Program-made: the position numbers and the translations under genes | Origin: Candidatus Margulisiibacteriota bacterium | GTDB lineage: Bacteria > Margulisbacteria > WOR-1 > O2-12-FULL-45-9 > XYB2-FULL-48-7 | Length of the DNA stretch: 64,000 bases | NCBI GenBank assembly: GCA_041661965.1 | Contig: JBAZTH010000001.1 | Span: forward strand, 1 to 64,000 | Reading direction: 5' to 3' | The notes under the pieces: generated by a model | The model's database searches: none | Told to the model about the DNA's origin: nothing | What the model saw: only the letters and a program-made list of their open reading frames with translations | In this document: piece after piece, positions 7,781-18,700 of the stretch | Layout of the letters: every line of letters starts with the position of its first letter | Numbering within the stretch: position 1 is the stretch's first letter

Positions 7781-9124
7781 ATGATAAAGAAGGCCTGCTT
7801 ATTTGGCTTAACACTAACTGTTTTTATTGTGAATAGTTCTTTCGCGGAGTTCTCTCTAGAAAGAGAGACCCCTCTTGCCATTAATAAAAGAACTAATGCT
7901 AATTTCGGGGAATTTAGAAGCCGAACGGGAACATACAAAATCCATGATGGAATAGATTTTAAGGCGAAAACAGGAGTAAATGTTTATCCTGTTGCTGCCG
8001 GAACGGCCAGAATATTTCCAGCAAATACAGATGCTTGGGGTAAATATGTAGTTGTTGAGCATCCAGATGGTTATCGAACAAGATATGCGCACCTTGATAG
8101 CATAAATGTTGAAGCAAATGCCGCAGTGACCACATCAACAGTTTTGGGTGTTTCTGGCTCGACAGAGGGAGGCAAAATCTCTGGCATGAAGCCGCATCTG
8201 CATTTTAGCCTTGGGATAACATCTGTTTTGCCAACTGACACAGTAAACCCTATATTTGCAGGGTTAAAACAATCTTCTTATGGGGTCTTATCTTTTGTTA
8301 CCGATTTGGTGTCAGAGCGAAGAATCAGATTATTAGGGACTGGTGTAGATAGGACTTTCGATGGGGAAAATGAAATAATTGATGTGCCGGAGCCAAATAA
8401 GCCCGTTAGGGCAATAGTAGAAGCTTATCTGACGGAAAACAGTCTTGGTTCTAATCCATATCAAATTGAATTTGAGATTGAAAAGTTTAATGATGCTTCT
8501 TGGACAAAACAGACGAAAACAATTGTTTTTGACACCATGACTAATATTCTGAATAATTTCGGCGAATACTATTGTTTTTCCCGGCCCTATGTAACAAGGC
8601 AATATACTGATCCAGGATATTATTTTGTTAAATTTTATCCTACAGCTGGCAGGTACAAAATTACTGTAAAAATATATGCTAGTTATCGAGATGATTTTGG
8701 CTTTCATTTAACCACGCCAAGTGTAACCAAGGGAACCATAATTGAACGTTATATTACTGTTGGTATGAATATGGTTGATTATGTAGACCATGAGTATTCT
8801 TACGCCTGGCTTCCTGATGATATCGCTGGTGATAAAGGTGTCATGTTGGCGTCAACCTCTTTCAGCCATGGAGGTGTTGCCGCCGCCGCGGTTGGCGATA
8901 CTGGCCCGCCAGAAATATTCTATGTCTTTGCTAACAACAGTATTATAACCAATAACCTGATTGATATTGATCCTAATCTCCAGCAAAAAGCGTTAATCGA
9001 AGCGCGGGCGAGGGGAAATGTTGATTGGACGATCCAAGTATTTAATGAGACTGGAACGGCCAAGATTGACGAGATTCAAGTGAAAAATCAGGAATGGAGC
9101 AATAAAAATAATAGGAGGGTATGA
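7781..9124 (+). CDS. Secreted M23 peptidase, C-terminally truncated, pair 4
   Basis: This 447-residue product has a signal peptide (ending SSFA) and a complete M23 domain (HDGIDF, TRYAHL, KPHLHFSLG; about 25-150). Then comes the beta-rich domain shared with the long paralogues (IRLLGTGVDRTFDGENE to TVGMNMVDYVD, about 180-340). It ends at the point where the 3379-aa paralogue enters its Ig/NHL region: the final residues NNRRV are read from the AATAATAGGAGGG ribosome-binding site of the next gene, and the TGA overlaps the next start region. All catalytic residues are present, so an active two-domain hydrolase is plausible. Confidence 0.8.
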   Translation: MIKKACLFGLTLTVFIVNSSFAEFSLERETPLAINKRTNANFGEFRSRTGTYKIHDGIDFKAKTGVNVYPVAAGTARIFPANTDAWGKYVVVEHPDGYRTRYAHLDSINVEANAAVTTSTVLGVSGSTEGGKISGMKPHLHFSLGITSVLPTDTVNPIFAGLKQSSYGVLSFVTDLVSERRIRLLGTGVDRTFDGENEIIDVPEPNKPVRAIVEAYLTENSLGSNPYQIEFEIEKFNDASWTKQTKTIVFDTMTNILNNFGEYYCFSRPYVTRQYTDPGYYFVKFYPTAGRYKITVKIYASYRDDFGFHLTTPSVTKGTIIERYITVGMNMVDYVDHEYSYAWLPDDIAGDKGVMLASTSFSHGGVAAAAVGDTGPPEIFYVFANNSIITNNLIDIDPNLQQKALIEARARGNVDWTIQVFNETGTAKIDEIQVKNQEWSNKNNRRV

Positions 9125-9126
9125 AA

Positions 9127-9777
9127 ATGGATAAACGGTTAATTTTATTTTTTCTGGTGGGCTTAGTGATATTAATAATGGTTGTTGGTTGTGCTCCGCC
9201 AAAAAAGAAGGAAGTCGAACAATTCTCTGCTGCGGCTGTTGAGACGATTCAAGCTTCGACTCAAGAGATGAAAACATATGTCAGTAAATATGGGTTTTCG
9301 GTGTCGTATCCAGCGGATTGGTATTTAGAAGAAGAAAAAGATATTAAACCATCGGAAGAGGAATTGAAAGGATATAGAAACTTTCAAATCAATCACGGAG
9401 ATGTTAAGGAATCCGTTTCTTTAGATTTCACTGTTTTTAAGGATGCCTCTTTGTATTTGGGAAGCCCAAAGGGAGGGGAGGTGGCCAGGCAGGGTTTGCC
9501 AGCAAAGCTTGTCTATTTTGCTAAAAAATTGAATAGTCTTAATGAAGAAACATTTGCCGGATTAAGGAAAATTAGTGTTCGTGGAGGAGAAATATACATT
9601 TATAAACATAAAGATGAAAGATATTCTGAAACGAGAGCTCTTTTTTATCTCAAAAAAACTGATGGGTTTTGTGATGTCAGCTTAGGCGTTTATAAAAACC
9701 GTAATCCAATTAATGATGTTAGAGCTTATCGAGAAATATTTTTATCCTTTATTAAAGGAATTGAAATATATCCGTGA
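9127..9777 (+). CDS. PsbP-like lipoprotein, pair 5
   Basis: Two in-frame ATGs (9121 and 9127) follow TAGGAGGGT; 9127 matches the start of its pair-4 paralogue (MDKRLILFFLVGL). The lipobox is VVGC, followed by APPKKKE, and the PsbP-like signature is KTYVSKYGFSVSYPADW. The protein is the longest of the four (216 residues) and has a distinct C-terminal half. Its stop overlaps the GTG start of the 3379-residue giant by four bases (GTGA), so it is the one lipoprotein coupled to a full-length M23 protein. Confidence 0.85.
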   Translation: MDKRLILFFLVGLVILIMVVGCAPPKKKEVEQFSAAAVETIQASTQEMKTYVSKYGFSVSYPADWYLEEEKDIKPSEEELKGYRNFQINHGDVKESVSLDFTVFKDASLYLGSPKGGEVARQGLPAKLVYFAKKLNSLNEETFAGLRKISVRGGEIYIYKHKDERYSETRALFYLKKTDGFCDVSLGVYKNRNPINDVRAYREIFLSFIKGIEIYP

Positions 9778-12700
9778 AGTCTTGTAAAACAAGTATATTA
9801 TTTACTATTCTCATTTTGGCGCAATTGCAAGCCAATGCCAGTTATACTCTTGTTAGAAGCGCCCCAATTGAATATACGCAAAATGCAAAAGACAAAGGTT
9901 ATATTAATCACAATTATGGTGAATATCGCGGGCTAAACACTTATAAATATCATGATGGATTTGACTATTATATAGAGAACAAAAAAACGCATGCTAATAT
10001 CTACCCCGTATCCTCTGGCACCGCCCATGTTTACCCGCATAACGGTGATTGGGGCAATTGTGTAATAGTTAATCACGGCACTTTTCAAACTAGATATGCT
10101 CATCTTAGCAGTATCGAAGCAACAGAAGGGCAATTGGTGGATACTGACACAATATTAGGTTTATCTGGCAATACTGGAGCGTCAAGAGGCGAACATCTCC
10201 ACTTTAGCATAGGGAGCAATAGCGATTCTAAACAACTCGATCCTTCAAGTACGATAAACCCAATATTAGGGGGTATGATACAGCCTCAATATGGCGAGTT
10301 TATAATGGTAGGCGATCCGTTGATAAAATTGATTGCTACTGGATCAGATGAAACATTCAATGGAGAAAATACGGAATTAAAAGAAGACGAAAATCAAGTG
10401 ATACATGTAGGCAAGCCAAGCGAGCCTATTAAGGCAATAATTGAGGCATATCATTATACCGGTAGACATAATTCGACCCCCTACAAAATTGAATTTGAGG
10501 TTGAAAAAATATTGGGGGCAAAGGATTTTAACAGGGTTACCAGATCCATCGTTTTTGATAGTTATAGAAAATTAAAAGAAATGGTTAACGATCCTCCGTA
10601 TAATTTTTCCAAGCCTTTTGTTACAAGTTCAGAAGTGACAAAGGACTTTTATTCGGTTAAATTCTATCCAACTGCCGGAACATACAAAATAACAGCAAAA
10701 ATATATTCCTGCTACCGTGATGGGCCTGGCGACGCAGGATTTCATTTAACTACTCCAAGCATTGCGGATCATTCTTTAGTTGAAAGAACAATTACGGTTG
10801 GGATGAGTCTTGTGGATTTTGTTGACCCCAATATTTATGTGGCTGGTTGGCTCCCCGACGACATCGCCAGCGAGAAAGGGACAATGGTCGCCGTCGCAAG
10901 CGTGGGTGGTGGGGTGCGAGCGGCTGCTGTTGGTGTTGAGGCTGATCCTCCGGAAATATTTTACGTATACGCGAACAATAAGATAATTTCTTCAAATCTT
11001 CTTGATATAGACCAAAACCTTCAACAAAACGTCCTCATTGAATCACGGACCAAAAATAAATCGGATTGGACGATCACGTTTTATGACGGCTCGAATCGAA
11101 AATATGACGAGTTGAAAATCATCGATCAGGATTGGCTTCGCACCGAATGGGGAAAGGGGAAAGCGGCCGGAGTATATAGCTTTAGCGTAACGGCAAAAGA
11201 TAGAGAGACTGGTCTTATTTCGACGAGGGAGGCGGATGATCAGATAACAATAGATAACATCCGGCCAGCGGCGCTAATAACCATGTTAAAGAATACAGTT
11301 GTTGGGCCTGAAGATATTATTACGGCCCAGATAAGCCCTAGCGAGGACTTGTATTCTTTAATGGTTAATGTTGTCAAGAGCGACTATTCCCTTGTCCAAC
11401 AGAGAATCGCCTCAAATCCATCCTTGAAAAAAGACGAAGCGATGTCGATTCAATGGGAAGAGGCGTTCTCGTATCCCGATGGTTATTATCGTTTTGAGAT
11501 AATAATGACTGATCTGGCGGGAAACATTTCGAGATTTTACTCGCCGACTATGACGGTCAATAGAGGTGGTTATTATCCAGCCCCGCCAACCGGAGAGGTT
11601 TATAGGGTAGAACTGCCGGAGCCTCCCTCTTGGGAAGTCAGGCCCAAAATTACCGACATTGATCTTGATAGTTCCGGGAATATGTATGTTCTGTTTGGGC
11701 AAACCGCGAAACTTGTTAAGTATGATCCGAGCGGAAAAGAAATTAAAACTGTTGGGAGATTTAACGATATTCCAATGGTTTGCCCCCTGGGTCTTGGCTT
11801 GTCTGCTGCGGGGGACCGTGTTTATATCGCCGATTCATACAATATCAGACTTATTATTTGCGACAATAATTTGAATCTTATTAGGGAAATAAAGGATAGA
11901 GACGCGTATATAGTTGAGGGGGAGGTTGATAGTTATAGTTGGGCGTTTGGTTTTTCCAATATGAGCTTTTCCGACTCGGCTGGTAGTGGGAAGAAATGCC
12001 CAGGAGGAGAAACCTATGGCTTGCCTGAAGATGTTTCGATAACAAATAAAAATGTTTTTGTAGCCGATAGATATAAGCATCGGGTCTTAAAGTACGATTT
12101 AGATGGGAAAGCAGAGAAGTTCTCGATTTTGAAGGCAGACCTAAAAGATAAGGCTAGGGACAAATTTAATATAAATAGTGGGATAAGCGGCCAAACAGTT
12201 GATAAAGCGCTATTTTACTCGAACTCATTAAATGACGATATATATTTTGATAACTCTTCAGTCAGGGAAACACATTATTATGGCGGGAAAAATTGGGTAA
12301 AAGAGATGTATTTACACAACAATCCAGCCGGCAGTGATGATGGCCGTCTTACTCTGCCTCAATCGGTTTACGCTTATGGCGCTTCATTTCTCTACGTCGC
12401 TGACACCGGCAACAATCGAGTTCAGGTCTTTAATTCTGACGGCTCTTTCCGGGCAAAGTTTGGGGAAGGGACGTTGAGTCAGCCGAAAGGAATCGATGTT
12501 GATAGTCTCGGCAACATATTTGTGGCCGATACTGGTAATCATCGGATCGTTAAGTTTAGTTCGGCCGGAGATTATATAAGAGAATATCGTTCTGAAGACG
12601 GAGAGATAACACCGTTAAAGATAAAGCTTAAAGGGAGTAATATCTATATTGCCGATGCCAATTATAACCGGCCGTTGGTTTGGGACATCGGAGGTGAGAT

Positions 12701-15700
12701 TAAGGACTTTGGCTGTTCGACAAAGATTTCTCCCAATGGTGATGGGAATGGAGATTCTGCTTTAATCGGTTATGAACTAACCGAGCCAGGGAAAGTGACT
12801 TTACGCCTCCTTAATTCTGCCAAAGAAGAGATTGGCCAGCTTTTTACCTACACTGCCAGTCGGCCAAGCTATGCGCTGGCTAGCGACTCGCTTCGCGAAA
12901 AAGGGGTTCACAACGAGTTTTGGGGCGGCCTGATCAAAACCGCTTCCCAGGAAATGATCAATATCTCTGAAATTGCCCCGGACGGCGAGTATTTTATTAA
13001 AGCGACCGTTTCTTTCGGTGATTATCAAAAGAGCCAGGAAGCTAAGATTGTCATCGACGGTCGCCCGCCGCAGGTATTCATTTCTTCGGACAAGAGCTAC
13101 GTGTCGCCAAATGGGGATGGAATAAACGATTCGGCCAGATTAAAAATGACTGTTACCGATTATTCTCCGACGGTTGACGCTTATCTATTAGCTTATCGGA
13201 ATGGCCGCCTGATCGACTCTCCCTGGAAAGAATTCGGTTTGCCAACAGGAATGGAAAGAGAATATCTCTGGAACGGCAAAGTTGATGGCGTGGTTTATGA
13301 TGGTAACTATAGCTTTGTTCTCCGGGCGATTGACGATTGTGGAAATATGGGCACGGGGAGTTGTGAGGTTGTTGTCGATAGCCAGGCCCCGCTGATCGAT
13401 GACTTCCAAATTGATAATCCCGCCTTCTCCCCGAATGGGGATGGCCGAAAAGATCTTTTAACGGCCAGCTTCAAGCTTCGTGATTATGGCAGTGGCATTA
13501 ATATGGTTGAAGTCGAGGTTATAGATGGTAACGGTTTTCCTATCCCGCTAACAGTTTCAAACATGCCACCGAATGCTTTTTCTCTTACCTGGTCAGGCAA
13601 AGACAGTTCCAGCCAGCCAGTTCCTGATAGTAAGTACCGGCTAAAAGTCACGGCGGTTGATAAAGCCGGGAACCGATCGTCAAAAACAACCTCGATCGAG
13701 GTGGATACCATCCCGCCGGTCATCGCCAACGCTACCGCCGAACCAAACCCATTTACTCCGAACGGTGACGGCGTGAAAGATACGACGACCTTCAAGAGCC
13801 ATTTTTCCGAATCGGTCGAATCGAATATCATGGTTTATAACGAAGGGAAAAAGCTCTTCCGAGAGCTTCGCCCGTTATCGATGGGGAGTTATCTATCGCT
13901 TCCCTGGAATGGCCAGGGAGAACATGGCGAAGTTATCGGCGGCAATTACAGCTACACTATCTCGGCTGAAGATCGGGCAGGGAACCTTGTTACTTCGGAA
14001 GCGGGTCTGATCGTGGTCGATCGTGAGCCGTCATTGGTTAAGTATGCCTACGGAGAAAACGATCCCTTTTCCCCGGCAATTGAACCGGGGCGGATCAAAT
14101 ACGCTCTTTCCCGAGATAACCTAAAAGTTAGCGTGGTTGTTATCGGAAAGGAGAAGCAGATTGTTAAGACGTTGGTTGATGGGGTGCTTAAAAATAAAGG
14201 AGAATATTCGGTTGATTGGGATGGTGGTTATAGCGATTCATATGTGGGGCCTCACTCCAGCCGTGATGACAGGAAAGTCCCCGATGGGGCGTATCAAGTC
14301 AAAGTCACGGCGTATGACGAATACAATCTGGCGAGCGGAGAGGTTTCCTTTAATCTGGCGGTCGACGCGACCCCGCCATATTTGACCCTTCAACCGGTAA
14401 CAGTCGATTACACCGCGAAGAAAGCGGTTTTAAAATTCTACCTGCCGGAAAAATCGAAAGTGACCGTCAAAGTTTTCAATTCGGACAGCGACCTGCTGAC
14501 CACTCTTTCAACCGAAGATAACGATGCCGGCGAGCGTCAGATCGTCTATGGCCTGGATGACGGGCAGACTGGCAGCGGTCGTTATTTTGTCGTCGCGGCG
14601 GAAGATTCGGCGAAAAATAAAGATGAGAAACAGAGTGAGACATTCTTAATTGTGCCGTCCCCGATCAAGATTGACGGACTTGGCGCGAAGCCCGCGACCT
14701 TTACGCCAAACGGCGATGGCCATACTGATATGACCCAGATAGCCTACTCCTTGAGTGGGGGAGTCCCGCCCTATAATGTGACGGTAAATATTTTGAATCC
14801 GCTTGGGACGATCTACCAGCGCCTGGCCGACAATGAACCGGAATGGCCGGGAAAGTGGCTTTTCTCCTGGCTCCCTTATGAGCCGCTCAAGCCATTGCCG
14901 CCTGACGGCCATTACCAATGTCAGATTGAGGTGACCGACTCAACTGGAGCGCGGGTTGAAGGGCTGGGAAGTATCCTGGCGGTCTCAACCAGTCCGACCG
15001 TTGATCTTGCTTTAAGCGCCCCGGTTTTTTCTCCTAATGACGATGGGACTCTTGATACGCTCGATTTTAATTATACTTTCGATTACGCCGATTATTATCA
15101 ATCAATGCCCGGCCTGGTTGTTCTTCAGGTTTTATCGACCAATGGCGAGATATTATGGGAGAAAGGAATTGCCCGCAATGCCGGATCATATCTTTACCAA
15201 TATGATGGGATCGACAAATATGGGCAAAAGTTAACTGCCGGCAATTATTACGTTAGGATATCAGGCGCCGACAGTCTTGGCTCGCCCGCGATTTATAAGA
15301 TTTTGTCGTTCTCGATCGATTATGCCAATCCGGAACCCGCGGCTTTTTCTGTCTCGCCTGCTTACGCGAAATCGGGTACGGACGTCCTGGTCAATTTGCA
15401 ATTTAGCGAAGAGTTGTCGGCCCCGCCGTCCGTTCAGTTGGAATTAAGTGGCGGCGCGGTCAGAACGGCAACTTTAATATCGACCGGCGGCGGTTCTTTC
15501 CAATACGGCTATAAGGTTAACGGGGATGAGAATGAAGGGGCTGTCGCCGTTAAGGTCAAAGCTGTTGATAAGGGGGGGAACCAGATCAGCAAAACGGCCG
15601 GTTTTATAATTGATAAGACCTCTCCGGTAATTAGCGACCTTTCGATCTCTCCCGATCCGGTCAGCGCCGCTTCGATTTGCGGCCCTTTGAGCGTTAAATT

Positions 15701-18700
15701 TAAGGCTGGAGAGCCGCTCCAGGCCGCGAAAGTATATGTCACCCAGACGAATGGGCCAAAACTTTTGGCCGTAACCGGAGGGGACTGGGGGACTGCCGGC
15801 AGTTTGTGCGAGGCAAAATATGAGCCTTGTGCCGGAGCGGATGGCCCGGCCGCTATTACAATAGAAGCGACCGATCTGGCCGGAAATCAGACGGTGCTTG
15901 CCCGCTCCGTCACGGTCGATACCGCCAAACCGCTATTCGACCGGATCAGCTCAACAATAATCGGCAAAGCCGATAATTACGCCAAAGCCGGTGATAGCGT
16001 CACGATTTCGTTTTACGCTTCGGAGGCCTTGCCGCTTAATCCGACGGTTAAAGTTAACGATAATAATTGTTCTTTTGTTGCTTCAGACCATGAGTTCAGT
16101 TATCGTTATGATATTGGGGAAGAGATTGAAGGCCCGGCGGTCATCACTATTAGCGGGCAGGATTATGCCGGGAATGAGGGATTTGTTCAAACGAGCTCGA
16201 CTGCCGAAAGCTTTGTGGTCGACCTGCTGAATCCAACCGTCGGCATTGCCGAACCTGGAAGCGCGGATATTATTGCCAGTCCGAGCCCGTTTTATACCAA
16301 CGCCGATCCGCTTGATACCGGCGACCGGCCCAATTACACCACGCTCCGCTACTCGATCAGTGAAGACGGGCATGTGACCTTAAAAGTTCATCGCGTTCCC
16401 AATGATCAAACGATCTACGCGGCGAGTGATTTCCGGGAAGAGAACCGGGCGGCGACGGTCCTGGACGATGTTCTGCAATTCCAGGGGACGCACAATCTCC
16501 AGTGGCGAGGGGAGTCGACGACGCTTGACGACAATAACGACGGCTTTGCCGACCCGGGGAAATACGCTTTTATTGTTGAAGTTCGTGATCGGGCCGGCAA
16601 TCTTACCCAGCGGAAATGGGGCGGCACTGTTTGGATCAAAGTAAATGTGTTGGACATCATTCAACCCTCTATTATCGGTCTCAACCCTGATCCGTTATAT
16701 TTTTCTCCAGTCGGCAACAGCTCGCTCAATTCGACAAAAATATGGTTCGACATATTTTTATCAACTACCCCGGAAGGGCATTCCGATCCGGAGCGGATCG
16801 AAGCGATGGGGCTTTCAGCGAGTAAAAGAGTCGGGACCTATGCCGTTAAAGTGCATGACATAGGCGATAATTTAATCAGGACGATTGTTAAGGATATTTC
16901 GGCCTTTGCTTCGCCGGAAGCGGTCATTTGGGATGGGCGGGTTGGGACCGGAGTGGACAAGTTAGCTGCCGGTGATCCGGCGGTCGATGGCGCATACAAA
17001 ATATCTGTGGAAGTGAAAGATTTTGCCGGTAACCCAGGCAGTCCATTCTCGAAATGGGTAACGGTTGATAGTACTCCGCCAATTATTACCGACAATCAAC
17101 CTGGTAACGATACTTGGGCCAATTCTAGCGGAACGCTTTACGACGTTGATTTTGCCGATAATGGGTCAAAACTCTCAAGAGTCCTTTATCAGGTCCGGCG
17201 GCCCGATAATTCGTTCTCCGGTTGGCTACCGCTGACGACAGTTACGACCGGCGCCGCCGGCTATACGGATAATTGGCCGGTTGATTGGGCGGTTTGCGGC
17301 GAAGGGGTCAATTATGTAACGGTTAAAGCCTTTGATCGGGCCGGGAATGAAGCCGTTTTGACCGATGTTTTTTACATTAAGAAAGATACGGCCTCACCGG
17401 GAACCTGCTTGCCGCCCAGTCCGCCAAGGACCCCATACAATCAATTACGGCCGCTCTGGACCTGGTCGCCGGTTAGTGACGTGACATCGGGAGTGAAGGG
17501 TTACTATATTAAGATTGGCACTTCTGCGGGTGGGGATAACGTCGTTTCCTCGACTTATGTCGGGGATGTTACTTCCTGGATGACCAATAGTAATCTTTGG
17601 CATGGCGCAACCTTCTATGCTTCGGTCCAGTCCCAGGATAACGCTGGCAATTATGGGGATTGGGGGAATGCCGGTCTCGTTACGATCGATGCCCAGCCGC
17701 CGACAATTTCCGATATTAGTGATGACGGACCGTTTAGCCCCGGCGCGAGCCAGGGTAGTGATGACTTAATAACTTTTAATTATTCGGTGAACGAGCGTTG
17801 TGACACCTATTTATACGTAGATAATATTATTATCCATAATTGGGTCGGCAGTGGGCCGCATAGTTTTACCTGGAACCCAACAACTTCCGTTTCAGAAGGG
17901 GCGCGCAGTTATAGGCTCTATGCCATCGATGATGCCGATAATACGGCAAACTCAAGTAATTATTCGTTTATGGTTGATAATACCCCTCCGACACTTTTGG
18001 TTGTTGGCCTTAACCCGGGGATAAACTTTATCCCGAAGGTCGCTTTTGCCGACGGGGTGAATAATTCAACCTCTATTGACTTTAGTGTTTCCGGCGCAAC
18101 CGCGATCGATCTTGAAATTCTAGATAGCGGCGACAATCCGATCAGGAGCTTTAGTAATATCAGCAGTCCCGTTGTCTGGGATCTCAAAAACAACAGCGGC
18201 TCACTTGTTCCGGTCGGCAAATACTCGGCGAGAATAACGGCAAAAGACGCTGCGCTCAATTCAGCGTCTTGGACTTCTCCCAATAAGGCCAGAGTCAAGA
18301 GCCGCGATGAAATTATTATGGTTGATGATAATCAGGGCAATTCCGAAGATATCCGCATTTTCAATATTGCAAAAGGTTCGTGGACTTGGTCAACATCGTT
18401 TTGGTCGGCGAATGAGGATTTACATACCTCGAGCGCGGCCGGCGATTTTATGGGAAATGGCCAGCCATTGTTGGCCGTTCGTAACAGCAGTAATGAGTTG
18501 AAGGTCATAAATCCAAGAAGTCACGGCCTTGTCAGCAGTTTTAGTATTCCGAACGACCCTGGTCTGGCGGCCTGCGATTATGACGGCGATGGAGTTGACG
18601 AGGTTGCCGCTTTGGGGAACGATGGCTGGATAAGGATTTATAATTATAACGGGTCTCCGCGCAAGTCTTTCAAGGCGGCTGGGAATGTGATGGCGGCGGG

